Below are positions 8,267-17,030 of a stretch of 64,000 nt of DNA, one piece after another; positions within the stretch are counted from its first letter, which is position 1; each line of letters opens with the position of its first letter. The stretch spans positions 434,001 through 498,000 of the forward strand of contig JANSXA010000002.1 in the NCBI GenBank assembly GCA_024743175.1, given 5' to 3'. The stretch is from Pseudomonadaceae bacterium (GTDB taxonomy: Bacteria; Pseudomonadota; Gammaproteobacteria; Pseudomonadales; Azotimanducaceae). A program made the translations under genes and the position numbers. The notes under the pieces are model-generated. The model did no database searches. It had not been told where the DNA came from and saw only the letters and a list, made by a program, of their open reading frames with translations.

Positions 8267-9650
8267 CAAACTGTTATTTTTTGCCCTTGTCCTGCTGGTT
8301 AGCGCAAAATCACTTTCAGCAGGCCAGATTCAGAGCGCTGACATCTTTGCGCGTCCTGCCGGCGCGGCAGGGATCCATGAAGTAGCCGCCGGTTATCAGG
8401 CGCTGTTCACCTGCTCTGCGCACTTTGTCGCCCAGCGGGCACTGGCAGACATCATTGATGTTGAACTGGTGGATATGGCTCAGTTCAATTTACCTCAGCC
8501 TGAAATCGACGCCCAGAGGCAACTGGTTCGTGCCAGCAATGGCGAAGGCTTTACCGCAGTTGCAGCCTATCGACCCAGTGTCGGCTGCACGCTCCTGCCA
8601 CCGACCTGGACTGAAGCAGATGTGGGTCATTTGCCAAATATTGCGCTGCCAAAAACACCGGCAATGGATTCAGTGGCTTTCCCGATGGGTGACAAAACCA
8701 ATGTGAAGCCAGACCGGCAGGCACGGACACTTCTGAACCAGGCGTTTGATGGCCAGACTTTTGGTGAGGGCACTGTGACCGCAGGCATTGCCATCGTACA
8801 TAAGGGCCAGCTGGTGGCAGAGCAATATCGAGAGGGTTTTGGCATCCACAGTGGATACCGCACCTGGTCCACCGCAAAAAGTATTTCCGCCAGCCTGATC
8901 GGTATTGCTGTGAAGGAGGGCCTGATTGACATCAAGGCGCCAGCAGACATTCCCGAATGGCAGTTTTTCAACGATCCGCGCCAGGCCATTACTTACGAAC
9001 ATTTATTACACATGTCATCCGGCCTCTACAGCCAGGGCGCAAATACAAATGCAATGTATTTCGGCGGTCAGGACGTGATCAGCTCGGCAACCACGACTCA
9101 TCTTGAAGTTGAGCCCAACACCCGATGGAAGTACGCCAACAATGATACTCTGCTGCTACTGCGCGGTCTGCGTGCCTCGCTGAACAATGACCTCGCGTAT
9201 ATGCGCTACCCCTACGACAAACTCTTTCACCGCATTGGTATGTACCACACCCGCATGGAAATGGACCATCAGGGTAATTTCATTGGTTCCAGCCAGGTAT
9301 ATACCACGGCGCGAGATCTGGCCAGATTTGGCCTTTTGTACCTGAACAAAGGCGTTTGGGCAGGCCAGCAGATATTACCCGTTGGTTGGACAGACTATGT
9401 TGCACAAGCTGCTCCGACGCTGCCGAGAAGCCCGGACAAGCGAGGCTACGGTGCCCAGTTCTGGTTGCTGGACAGTCTGCCTGGCATTCCAGCTGGCACC
9501 TATACAACTGCCGGTAACAAAGGTCAGTTTGTGACCATTGTGCCCAGCCAGGACATGGTTATCGTGCGAACCGGCGTTGATCCAAATGGCAAAGCCTGGG
9601 CATTAGATAAGTTTGTGAATGCCGCGATTGAGGTATTTGCAGAGCCGTAA
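8259..9650 (+). CDS. Exported serine hydrolase, class C beta-lactamase fold
   Basis: The ATG at 8259 overlaps the upstream stop and begins a clear signal peptide (LLFFALVLLVSAKSLSA). The mature protein has about 440 residues. The nucleophile motif SxxK is STAKS (about residue 205 of this start), and YANND supplies the YxN motif. Near the C-terminus TAGNKGQFVTI is in the place of the KTG-like strand. Such proteins are esterases, D-aminopeptidases or transpeptidase-like enzymes, and only rarely true beta-lactamases. A roughly 150-residue region precedes the catalytic domain. The start was chosen by signal peptide and coupling; upstream in-frame sequence overlaps the hydratase gene. Confidence 0.88.
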   Translation: MGNKLLFFALVLLVSAKSLSAGQIQSADIFARPAGAAGIHEVAAGYQALFTCSAHFVAQRALADIIDVELVDMAQFNLPQPEIDAQRQLVRASNGEGFTAVAAYRPSVGCTLLPPTWTEADVGHLPNIALPKTPAMDSVAFPMGDKTNVKPDRQARTLLNQAFDGQTFGEGTVTAGIAIVHKGQLVAEQYREGFGIHSGYRTWSTAKSISASLIGIAVKEGLIDIKAPADIPEWQFFNDPRQAITYEHLLHMSSGLYSQGANTNAMYFGGQDVISSATTTHLEVEPNTRWKYANNDTLLLLRGLRASLNNDLAYMRYPYDKLFHRIGMYHTRMEMDHQGNFIGSSQVYTTARDLARFGLLYLNKGVWAGQQILPVGWTDYVAQAAPTLPRSPDKRGYGAQFWLLDSLPGIPAGTYTTAGNKGQFVTIVPSQDMVIVRTGVDPNGKAWALDKFVNAAIEVFAEP

Positions 9651-9680
9651 TACACGTTATCGCGCGACTCTTGGCGCCAA

Positions 9681-10637
9681 TTATCCGGACAGGGCTCTCA
9701 AGCAGTGTGCCGCGCCGATAATACCCGGCTCAGGTTCAGTCACTATCAGCAGCGGTATCTGTTGCGCAAAGGGGCTTAAATCACCACGTTCTTCAAATCG
9801 CCTGCGCAGCGGGCTGCTGCGCACAAAATCCAGCATGCGGGGTAAAATACCGCCTGCCAGATAAACCCCTCCGGATGCAGCTACGGTCAACGCCAGGTTA
9901 CCCGCGGCAGACCCCAACAACGCGCAGAAGGTTTCTAGCGTCTGGTGACAGACCGGGTCCTGCATATCGGTCCCCTGCGCAAGAATCTCACCTGGAGACA
10001 AAGCCTTTGCGGGCACACCCCAGACGGCCGACATCGCTTCATAGAGATTTGCCAGGCCCCGGCCACTCAGTACCGTTTCCCAGCATACCGGGTTGTGACT
10101 GGTGGCCAGGCGACCCCACAATTCCACCTCCAGATGACTGCCGGGGGCCAGATCTGCGTGCCCGCCTTCTGAAGCGAGCACCTGCCATGTGTGCGCACCC
10201 TGCCTCGACACGACAGGCACCAGTGTCGCCATTCCCAGACCCGTCCCCGGACCGAGCACAGCCTTTGTCAGCGGCTGCACCGCACCACCACCCATCTGCT
10301 CGAACTGGCTGAAAAAAGGTACACCGTGGGCCAGCGCAAAAAAATCATTAACCAGATGTGGCGTGCACCCCAACACGGACGCGGCGGCTCTCTGCGCAAT
10401 CTGTAAGCCGGTATTGGTCACCTCAACCTGATCTCCACCTGGGGCAATCGGTCCAGCTATCGCCAGCAGCGCAGCATCGAACCGCTTATGCCCGAGCGTC
10501 CGCATGGCATGACTTATTAACTCTGCGCCATCTGCAAAATCGACCGTAGACAGAATCAGCACATCGCCAACCAGCCGTTCCTTTTCCACACATTGAAAAC
10601 GAGCGTTGGTAGCGCCAATGTCGGCCACTAGATCCAT
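9681..10637 (-). CDS. glk: Glucokinase (proteobacterial Glk family)
   Basis: 318 residues from the ATG at 10637, which has AAGGA upstream. The N-terminal phosphate-binding motif is VADIGATNARF. LVNDFFALAHGV carries the catalytic Asp, and LGPGTGLGMATL and SEGGHADLAP are diagnostic of bacterial Glk. The enzyme phosphorylates glucose with ATP in the cytoplasm, feeding glycolysis or the Entner-Doudoroff pathway. The gene stands alone, converging with the serine hydrolase (30-base gap) and diverging from the oligopeptide-binding protein gene with an 82-base shared promoter region. An upstream open frame to 10742 lacks a ribosome binding site and family similarity. Confidence 0.94.
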   Translation of the reverse strand: MDLVADIGATNARFQCVEKERLVGDVLILSTVDFADGAELISHAMRTLGHKRFDAALLAIAGPIAPGGDQVEVTNTGLQIAQRAAASVLGCTPHLVNDFFALAHGVPFFSQFEQMGGGAVQPLTKAVLGPGTGLGMATLVPVVSRQGAHTWQVLASEGGHADLAPGSHLEVELWGRLATSHNPVCWETVLSGRGLANLYEAMSAVWGVPAKALSPGEILAQGTDMQDPVCHQTLETFCALLGSAAGNLALTVAASGGVYLAGGILPRMLDFVRSSPLRRRFEERGDLSPFAQQIPLLIVTEPEPGIIGAAHCLRALSG

Positions 10638-10719
10638 TGAGGTATCCTTAAGTTGCTGCAGCAAATGATAATTCGCGTCACTTTTTAGTATGGTGCGGCT
10701 TCGATGTACAGGTGTTGTT

Positions 10720-12324
10720 ATGTCACAAACTTTGTTAAGCAAATGGACCCGCCCTGCCCTTGCCGGGTTGCTGGGCTTATTGTTGCTGTCGTCTTTCCTG
10801 TTGCCCTACACGGTGACCGCAGACGAGGGTGTCCTGACTATCGGTAATGCGGGTGAACCGCAAACGCTGGACCCGCATCGCTACAACCTGCGTCTCGAAG
10901 AAACGCTGTTAAACGATCTGTTTCTGGGCCTGACCACTTTCAACGCCGCAGGTGAAATCGTACCGGGGGCAGCACAGTCCTGGCAAACCAGCGAGGACGG
11001 CCTGACCTGGACGTTCAAACTGCGTGACAACCTGAAATGGTCTGATGGGCAACCGTTAACCGCAAATGATTTTGTCTACGCCTCACAGCGCCTGCAGAAT
11101 CCTGCCACAGCGGCAAGCCTTGCTTACTTCATGTATATGGTTAAGAACGCGCCTGAGGTGAATCGGGGCGAGTTGCCGGTCAGCGCCCTGGGTGTTTCGG
11201 CCCCGGATGCACAAACCTTTGTTATAGAACTGAGCCAGCCTTATCCGTATCTTCTGGAACGCCTGCTGTATCCCACGGCATTCCCGGTGCCAGAACATGT
11301 TATTGAGACCCACGGCGACAATTGGGTTAAACCCGCCAACTGGGTAAGCAATGGCGCATACACGCTGGCAGACTGGCAACCTCAGGCGTTTGTCGCCATG
11401 CAGGCGAACCCTCACTTTTACGAATCCGTCTCCATTGCAAACGTACGCTATCTGCCTGTGGTCAACGAACAGAGCGCCTATAACCGCTTTCGCAACAACG
11501 AACTTCATGTGATCGGATCTTTTCCAGTGGGAGAGCTTGCGCGCGTCAAAGCCAACTACCCCGACGAGCTGCACCTGTCTGACCTTCTATCGATGATGTA
11601 CCTGGTTTTCAATACTGAAAAAGCGCCGTTCAACGACACCCGTGTGCGACAGGCACTCTCCCTGGCGATTGACCAGGATATTCTGACAGACAAGGTTCTA
11701 CGTTCCGGCAACAAGCCAGCCTACAGCTTCGTGCCGGACCTCATTGCAGATTATCAGACCACACCATTACTGCACATCGGCAAAGCCAGGGCAGAGCGTC
11801 TACAGCAGGCCAGAGAGCTGCTGGCGTCTGCCGGATACAACAATTCTAATCCGCTGAAGATAACGCTGCGCCACGTCAGCGGTGTAGAGGGTAAAAAAGT
11901 CAATCTGGCGATTACTGGCATGTGGCGCCAGATTGGTGTTGTGGCAAACCTGCAACAGGCTGAACTGCGCAATCATTTTGCTGACCTGCGCCAGGGTGAT
12001 TTTGACGTCGCTTGGGCGGGTTGGGTTGGCGAGAACAACGCTGAGCATTACCTGACGTTGCTGCAATCTGATATCGGCAATGTTAACTATGGCCGTTTCG
12101 CCGATGCTAGATTTGACGACATGATCAAAACCGCACAACAACTTTCAAGCGCCAAACAGCGCAACCAACAGTTAGCCGCTGCAGAAGCTTATGTGGTAGA
12201 TGCTTATGCCGTTGTACCATTGTACACGGTCAGCGTGCGACGGCTTGTCTCGCAAAAAATATCCGGCTGGCAGAACAACCTGCGCGATGTCCATCAGATA
12301 AGGTACTTGAGTTGGTCAGACTAG
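10720..12324 (+). CDS. ABC transporter oligopeptide-binding protein (SBP family 5, OppA-like)
   Basis: 534 residues from the ATG at 10720, with a signal peptide (LAGLLGLLLLSSFLLPYTVTA). The mature part starts GVLTIGNAGEPQTLDPHRYN, the classic family-5 opening, followed by WTFKLRDNLKWSDGQPLTANDF and RVRQALSLAIDQDIL. It binds peptides or similar ligands in the periplasm. Two permease genes follow in the same direction. No ATP-binding subunits appear before the next, unrelated gene, so OppD/OppF equivalents must be encoded elsewhere. Confidence 0.93.
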   Translation: MSQTLLSKWTRPALAGLLGLLLLSSFLLPYTVTADEGVLTIGNAGEPQTLDPHRYNLRLEETLLNDLFLGLTTFNAAGEIVPGAAQSWQTSEDGLTWTFKLRDNLKWSDGQPLTANDFVYASQRLQNPATAASLAYFMYMVKNAPEVNRGELPVSALGVSAPDAQTFVIELSQPYPYLLERLLYPTAFPVPEHVIETHGDNWVKPANWVSNGAYTLADWQPQAFVAMQANPHFYESVSIANVRYLPVVNEQSAYNRFRNNELHVIGSFPVGELARVKANYPDELHLSDLLSMMYLVFNTEKAPFNDTRVRQALSLAIDQDILTDKVLRSGNKPAYSFVPDLIADYQTTPLLHIGKARAERLQQARELLASAGYNNSNPLKITLRHVSGVEGKKVNLAITGMWRQIGVVANLQQAELRNHFADLRQGDFDVAWAGWVGENNAEHYLTLLQSDIGNVNYGRFADARFDDMIKTAQQLSSAKQRNQQLAAAEAYVVDAYAVVPLYTVSVRRLVSQKISGWQNNLRDVHQIRYLSWSD

Positions 12325-12343
12325 AGCAACACCGGTACCGGTG

Positions 12344-13267
12344 ATGACCCGCTACATCCTGAAACGTCTGGTTTTTGCGGTGGTGACTCTGTTTGTCATC
12401 ATCACCGTGGTGTTTTTTCTTCTGCGTCTGGCGCCGGGTGGTCCATTTGACGGCGAGCGACGCCTGCCGCCGGAAATTGAAGCCAATCTTAAAGCGGCCT
12501 ATAACCTGGATGCGCCTCTGTTTCTTCAGTATGGGCGCTTCATGGTGAACCTTGTCCAGGGGGACCTGGGACCATCATTCACACAGAAAGACTTTGACGT
12601 TAACGCACTCATACGTGCTGGTTTACCCGTAAGTCTGAGGCTGGGTCTGGGGGCGCTGGTTTGCGCGCTGCTGCTGGGTTTATCAATTGGTATTGTAGCC
12701 GGGCTGAAACCCGGCGGGCTTCTCGACACCCTGCTGATGGCCGTCAGCAATCTGAATATTGCCGTGCCTACCATTGTTGCAGCGCCTCTGATGGTGTTGC
12801 TGTTCAGCGTCACGTTGTCGTGGTTTCCGGGTGGAGGCGCAGATACCTGGTGGCACTTTGTGCTTCCGGCCCTGGCTCTGGGTCTACCCTTAAGCGCGGA
12901 AATTGCCCGCATCATGCGTGGCGGCATCGCTGAAACAAACCTTGAACCGTTTGTTAAAACCGCTAAAGCGAAAGGCCTGAAGTCACCCAGAATTGTGTTC
13001 CGACATCTGTTGCCCGCCGCGTCGATTCCTCTGTTGTCCTTTCTGGGACCTGCAATGGCCGGTTTGTTGACCGGCTCTGTGGTTGCTGAACAGATATTTG
13101 ATCTACCCGGTATTGGACGCTACTACGTGCAGGGGGCACTGAACCGCGATTACACCCTGGTCATGGGGGTGACCATTGTCTACTCCTTTGCAATCCTGTC
13201 ATTCAATCTGCTGGTTGACGTCGCCTATGGCCTGATCGACCCACGCATTCGGATTGCGCAGACATGA
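12344..13267 (+). CDS. Oligopeptide ABC transporter permease (OppB-like)
   Basis: 307 residues with six membrane segments. The N-terminal YILKRLVFAVVTLFVIITVVFFLLRLAPGGPFD stretch (about 3-36) and the EAA-loop region around KTAKAKGLKSPRIVFRHLLP are typical of DppB/OppB permeases. ATG 12344 is preferred over the GTG three bases upstream. The gene lies 19 bases after the binding-protein gene, and its end overlaps the next permease gene by 4 bases, so the three form an operon. Confidence 0.95.
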   Translation: MTRYILKRLVFAVVTLFVIITVVFFLLRLAPGGPFDGERRLPPEIEANLKAAYNLDAPLFLQYGRFMVNLVQGDLGPSFTQKDFDVNALIRAGLPVSLRLGLGALVCALLLGLSIGIVAGLKPGGLLDTLLMAVSNLNIAVPTIVAAPLMVLLFSVTLSWFPGGGADTWWHFVLPALALGLPLSAEIARIMRGGIAETNLEPFVKTAKAKGLKSPRIVFRHLLPAASIPLLSFLGPAMAGLLTGSVVAEQIFDLPGIGRYYVQGALNRDYTLVMGVTIVYSFAILSFNLLVDVAYGLIDPRIRIAQT

Positions 13268-14100
13268 GGAGCAGCAGCGAACAGTTCTTCAAGTCCTCAC
13301 CGCTGGTGGTGATTGCTGCAGCGTTACTGCTGCTGATGATTACAGGTGCTGTTCTGGGGCCCGTGTTCAGCCCCTGGGACGGCGAAGCCATGGACTTCGA
13401 GGCGCTGGAAGCACCGCCCTCCTTCAGCCATTGGTTTGGCACCGACCTCGTCGGCAGAGACCTGTTCGTGCGCACAATGCAGGGCGCGCGGGTGTCTTTT
13501 CTGGTGGCATTCATTGCGGTCACGGTGAGTCTGGCCATCGGCATACCCTGGGGCGCTGCTGCCGGACTTGCCGGCGGGCGTGTAGATCAACTCATGATGC
13601 GTATCGTCGATGGTCTCTACTGTTTGCCAGGCATCCTCATTGTGATTCTGCTGGTGGTCCTGTTCGGGCGGAATCCTTACCTGCTTTTTGCCGCTCTGGG
13701 CGCCATCTCCTGGCTGACGATTGCACGTATCGTACGCGGACAAACACTACGATTGCGCAATGCGCCTTTCATTGAAGCGGCCAGAGCGATGGGGTTATCC
13801 ACCCCCTATATTCTGCGCAAACACGTCATTCCAAACGTGATCGGCCCGGTAATTGTCTATACAACCCTGGCCATACCCGCGGTGATTCTGGCTGAAAGTT
13901 TCATCAGCTTTCTGGGACTGGGTATTGCAGAGCCACAGACCAGCTGGGGCGTTCTGGTTTCAGATGGCACGGCTGCGATGGAATCGTCACCCTGGTTGCT
14001 TGTGTTTCCAGCGTTGTGTCTCGGCATTACCGTCTGGAGCTTTAACACTCTTGGCGATCGCCTGCGCGATCATCTGGACCGGCGTGAACATATCAACTGA
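13264..14100 (+). CDS. Oligopeptide ABC transporter permease (OppC-like)
   Basis: 278 residues with six membrane segments, the usual OppC/DppC length. Signature regions are HWFGTDLVGRDLFVR (about 57-71) and the coupling-helix motif EAARAMGLSTPYILRKHVIP. It pairs with the preceding OppB-like protein to form the membrane channel. The start overlaps oppB by 4 bases. The next gene, an LLM oxidoreductase, begins 30 bases later with its own ribosome binding site. Confidence 0.95.
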   Translation: MRSSSEQFFKSSPLVVIAAALLLLMITGAVLGPVFSPWDGEAMDFEALEAPPSFSHWFGTDLVGRDLFVRTMQGARVSFLVAFIAVTVSLAIGIPWGAAAGLAGGRVDQLMMRIVDGLYCLPGILIVILLVVLFGRNPYLLFAALGAISWLTIARIVRGQTLRLRNAPFIEAARAMGLSTPYILRKHVIPNVIGPVIVYTTLAIPAVILAESFISFLGLGIAEPQTSWGVLVSDGTAAMESSPWLLVFPALCLGITVWSFNTLGDRLRDHLDRREHIN

Positions 14101-14130
14101 CACATTACTGAAACTGCAGGGAGAGAACAG

Positions 14131-15057
14131 ATGGCCATAGGCGCAGGTATCGGCATTGCAAATTTCACCTTCGATGATGCCAGAGGGTTCTGGCGTTGGG
14201 TCGATTTGTGTGACAACGGTGGTGTGGATTCCATCTGGCAGAGCGACAGAATTATTGATGCAGCGCCTAATCTTGAAACCATGAGCGTTATGGCTGCACT
14301 GGCCGGTGGCAGTAAAAAGCTCAAATTCGGCATGAATGTCGCAAGCCTCGGCCTGCGCAACCCGGTGCTGATGGCCAAACAATGTGCCACGATTGACGTG
14401 CTCAGTGAGGGCAGGTTGCTGCCTGCGTTCGGCGTGGGCAGTGCGTTATCCAAAGACTTTTCGGCAACCGGCACACCGACCAAAGGTCGCGGCAAGCGCA
14501 CTGATGAGGGTCTGGAGATCATGTCGCGCCTGTGGCGGGAAGATAACGTGGATTTTGAGGGGCAATATTATCAGCTCAAAGGCGCTACGATTTCTCCCAA
14601 ACCGGTGCAGAAGCATATACCTCTGTGGACTGGCGGCTCGGCTCAACAAGCGATCGAACGTACCGCAAAATGGGGTACGGGCTGGCAGGCGGGTATTGAT
14701 ACGGCGGCAGAAACTGCACCGGTCATCAGCGCGATAAAGACACGCGCCAGAGAATTAGATCGGCACATCGACGATGACCACTTTGGTGCTGGCTTCGGGT
14801 TCCGTTTCGGCAGCGAGGATGAACCCATTGTGCAGCGTTACCAGATCCTGTTAAGCAAGCGTCTGGGCAAACCCGCTTCCGACTACAGCGCCGTCGGCGG
14901 CGTCGCGGAAATGATGGCCCTGGTGCACGACTTTCGCGCCGCCGGTGTGCACAAATTCATCCTGCGGCCGATTGCCGCAGGCACCGAGGATATGCTGACC
15001 CAGACGCGTCTGATGGTGGAAAAACTGATCCCCGAAATTGATGCGCTAAACAGGTAG
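14131..15057 (+). CDS. LLM-class (luciferase-like) oxidoreductase, probably F420-dependent
   Basis: 308 residues with a TIM-barrel luciferase-like fold: an opening strand GIGIANFTF, FGMNVASLGLRNPVLMAKQ near 70, GRLLPAFGVGSAL near 95, the LWREDNVDFEGQYYQLKGA region near 135 and IPLWTGGSAQQAIERTAKWGTGW near 160. Such enzymes use FMN or F420. A nearby F420 pathway makes F420 the likelier cofactor, but the substrate is unknown. GGGAGA precedes the ATG. The 3' end overlaps the convergent SDR gene by 12 bases. One of three LLM paralogues in this window. Confidence 0.9.
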   Translation: MAIGAGIGIANFTFDDARGFWRWVDLCDNGGVDSIWQSDRIIDAAPNLETMSVMAALAGGSKKLKFGMNVASLGLRNPVLMAKQCATIDVLSEGRLLPAFGVGSALSKDFSATGTPTKGRGKRTDEGLEIMSRLWREDNVDFEGQYYQLKGATISPKPVQKHIPLWTGGSAQQAIERTAKWGTGWQAGIDTAAETAPVISAIKTRARELDRHIDDDHFGAGFGFRFGSEDEPIVQRYQILLSKRLGKPASDYSAVGGVAEMMALVHDFRAAGVHKFILRPIAAGTEDMLTQTRLMVEKLIPEIDALNR

Positions 15058-15807
15058 CTGCGATTTGGCCGCGGCGACATAGCCCCGGTTCCATGTCGGG
15101 CTGATGGTCAGATCGTTGATGCACACGTGTGCGGGCAACTGGGCGAGGAAGCGGATCACTTCACCACAATCTTCTGCCTGTACCATCTGTGCACGGTCTT
15201 CCTCACTGACCGGAATCGGACGATTATCGAGAATCGGTGTGGCCACTTCTCCGGGACACATGGCACATGCGCGCACGCCGTCCTGACAGGCTTCCATGTT
15301 CAGACTTTCGTTCATGGCATTCATCGCGTGTTTTGCGGCGGTGTAAGCAGGTCCGGTGACGACACCGACGTGTTTGCCGGCCCAGCTTGAGATGTTGATG
15401 ATCAGACCGTCACCCTGGGCTTTCATGGTGGGTAGGACCGCCTTGCAACAATAGAACGCGCCATCCAGATCAATGCGGATCACACGGTCCCAATCTTCGT
15501 AGGTCACATTGTGCCAGTTACGATTTTTCACGTTGATACCAGCGCTGGCCACCAGCACGTCTATGCGTCCATATTCCGCAACTATACGATCGGCAACCGC
15601 AACTACGGCGTCTTTGTCCGCGACATCGAGTACTTCAATACGGCTTTTGCCTGCGCAGGACGCTGCCACGCTTTCAAGTTTTTCGAGCCTGCGTCCCGAC
15701 AGGATTACCTGCATACCCGCTTCCGACAATGCAATGGCCGCAGCTTCGCCTATCCCCGTACCCGCACCTGTGATCCAGGCTACCTTGCCAGCCAAATCGC
15801 GCAACAT
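15046..15807 (-). CDS. Short-chain dehydrogenase/reductase (SDR)
   Basis: 253 residues, classical SDR. The cofactor motif is TGAGTGIG near residue 14, followed by SGRR, whose basic residues suggest NADP preference. DVADKDA and ASAGIN are conserved. Catalytic Ser lies in NISSWAG and the YxxxK motif is YTAAK. It oxidises or reduces an unidentified alcohol or ketone. The gene stands alone, with a start ATG at 15807 preceded by GGAGA. It overlaps the end of the LLM gene by 12 bases in convergent orientation. Confidence 0.93.
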   Translation of the reverse strand: MLRDLAGKVAWITGAGTGIGEAAAIALSEAGMQVILSGRRLEKLESVAASCAGKSRIEVLDVADKDAVVAVADRIVAEYGRIDVLVASAGINVKNRNWHNVTYEDWDRVIRIDLDGAFYCCKAVLPTMKAQGDGLIINISSWAGKHVGVVTGPAYTAAKHAMNAMNESLNMEACQDGVRACAMCPGEVATPILDNRPIPVSEEDRAQMVQAEDCGEVIRFLAQLPAHVCINDLTISPTWNRGYVAAAKSQLPV

Positions 15808-16091
15808 GATCGTCTCCTTAACAAAAACCCCAACTTAGCCACAGCCGGGGGCCAGGAACAATCATTAGTGTGCAACGGGCTTTACCTGCGCAGGCGTGTG
15901 TTCAACCGGTGACAACGTTTGCGGATCCCAGATCAAAAGGCGTCGGCGCTGGCGACGCTGTGTCACCGATAGAAAAGCATGCAGTAAACGCCTGGGTAGC
16001 AGCCGGAGTTTTGTGCTGAGTTGTGTGGCTGAAATGATCATCTTCACCTGCATAGCGTTGGTTAACAGGCTGACATCTTAGCTGCCACCTA

Positions 16092-16109
16092 CTGACAACA
16101 TGATGTCAG
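16092..16109. promoter_or_regulatory. Palindrome CTGACA-N6-TGTCAG, candidate operator 1
   Basis: Perfect inverted repeat with 6-base arms and a 6-base spacer (ACATGA). The same arms recur 54 bases downstream with a different spacer, so the arms are conserved and the spacer is not, as expected for a dimeric regulator's site. The flank CTA before the left arm is also shared. The likely binder is the WYL regulator whose gene follows; that is inference. Confidence 0.65.
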
Positions 16110-16145
16110 GACAGCACTGTTGACCTGGAGAAACAGGTATCTCTA

Positions 16146-16163
16146 CTGACAATGGTATGTCAG
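16146..16163. promoter_or_regulatory. Palindrome CTGACA-N6-TGTCAG, candidate operator 2
   Basis: Second copy of the same 18-base palindrome, spacer ATGGTA, 43 bases before the start of the WYL regulator gene. The centres of the two copies are 54 bases apart, close to five helical turns, so two bound dimers could lie on one face and cooperate. Its position close to the start codon suggests repression, probably autoregulation. Confidence 0.65.
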
Positions 16164-16205
16164 CAGCCCATCTTTAAGACGCAGCTCCTCTGTTACCATA
16201 CCGCC

Positions 16206-16898
16206 ATGAGACCTGCTGACAGATTATTTCAAATTGTCCTGCAACTCGGCCGCGGTCGGGTCCTGACTGCACACACCCTGGCTGAGCGGCTGGAGGTCAG
16301 TGAGCGCACGATTTACCGCGATATCCAGAACCTGATGGCTTCCGGTATTCCAATCGATGGTGAGGCCGGCGTCGGCTATCGCCTGCATCGCGGTTACCAG
16401 GTACCACCCATGATGTTCGATCAGGACGAAATACAGGCTTTGATATTTGGTGCGCAGGTAGCGACACGCTGGGGTGACCATGACATGGCTGCCGCCGCCG
16501 AACGCATTCTCGACAAAATAGATGCCGTGTTACCCGAAAACCTGCGGCCTTTGCTGCAGTCCGAAACCCTGATCGTTCCAGAAATGGCCAGTGCCCAGAG
16601 TGAACTGACCACCACCAACCTTGGAGCGGTACGCGATGCGATAAACGACCGCAGACGCCTCTATATCACCTACCAGGATGCAGCAGAGCATCCAACAGAG
16701 CGGATCGTCTGGCCACTGAGCCTGATGTACTGGGGGCATACCTGGATGGTGGGTTGCTGGTGTGAACTGCGGCAGAGTTTCCGCAGCTTCAGAATTGACC
16801 GCATTGTTGAGGCACGCACCCTGGCCACAACGTATCCGGATGAATCGGGTAAGCGTCGGGCAGATTATTTTGCCCAGGTTCGTGACGAAAAATATTGA
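16206..16898 (+). CDS. YafY-type HTH/WYL-domain transcriptional regulator
   Basis: 230 residues from the ATG at 16206. The N-terminal winged helix (about 1-60) includes LTAHTLAERLEVSERTIYRDIQNLMASGIPIDGEAGVGYRL, typical of the DeoR/YafY class. A WYL domain follows (about 135-210), with ITYQDAAEHPTERIVWPLSLMYWGHTWMVGCWCELR and the RSFRIDRI strand. WYL domains sense ligands, sometimes nucleic acids. Two 18-base palindromes lie directly upstream and are the obvious candidates for its site. A longer frame starting at 16152 would begin inside the second palindrome and is unlikely. Targets other than itself are unknown. Confidence 0.92.
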   Translation: MRPADRLFQIVLQLGRGRVLTAHTLAERLEVSERTIYRDIQNLMASGIPIDGEAGVGYRLHRGYQVPPMMFDQDEIQALIFGAQVATRWGDHDMAAAAERILDKIDAVLPENLRPLLQSETLIVPEMASAQSELTTTNLGAVRDAINDRRRLYITYQDAAEHPTERIVWPLSLMYWGHTWMVGCWCELRQSFRSFRIDRIVEARTLATTYPDESGKRRADYFAQVRDEKY

Positions 16899-17030
16899 GA
16901 TAGATTCAGCTTCATTCCCGCAGTCAGTTCTGTTCCCACTGACGCGTTCAAGTATTATCTACCCGATTTTTACTGGCGAATCATCCATGTCTATGTTTTT
17001 GTACCCGCGATCCGGCACAATGTCTGAAGA

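Larger units (their letters stand above)
15808..16205. other. Divergent intergenic region upstream of the WYL regulator
   Basis: This 398-base region separates the SDR and WYL genes. It holds two identical-arm palindromes (annotated separately) and a weaker CTGACA half-site at 16070-16075. A 62-codon frame at 15865-16053 on the minus strand is rich in Arg and Leu and faintly like small DUF1127-type proteins. It lacks a convincing ribosome binding site, so I do not call it a gene. Confidence 0.6.
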
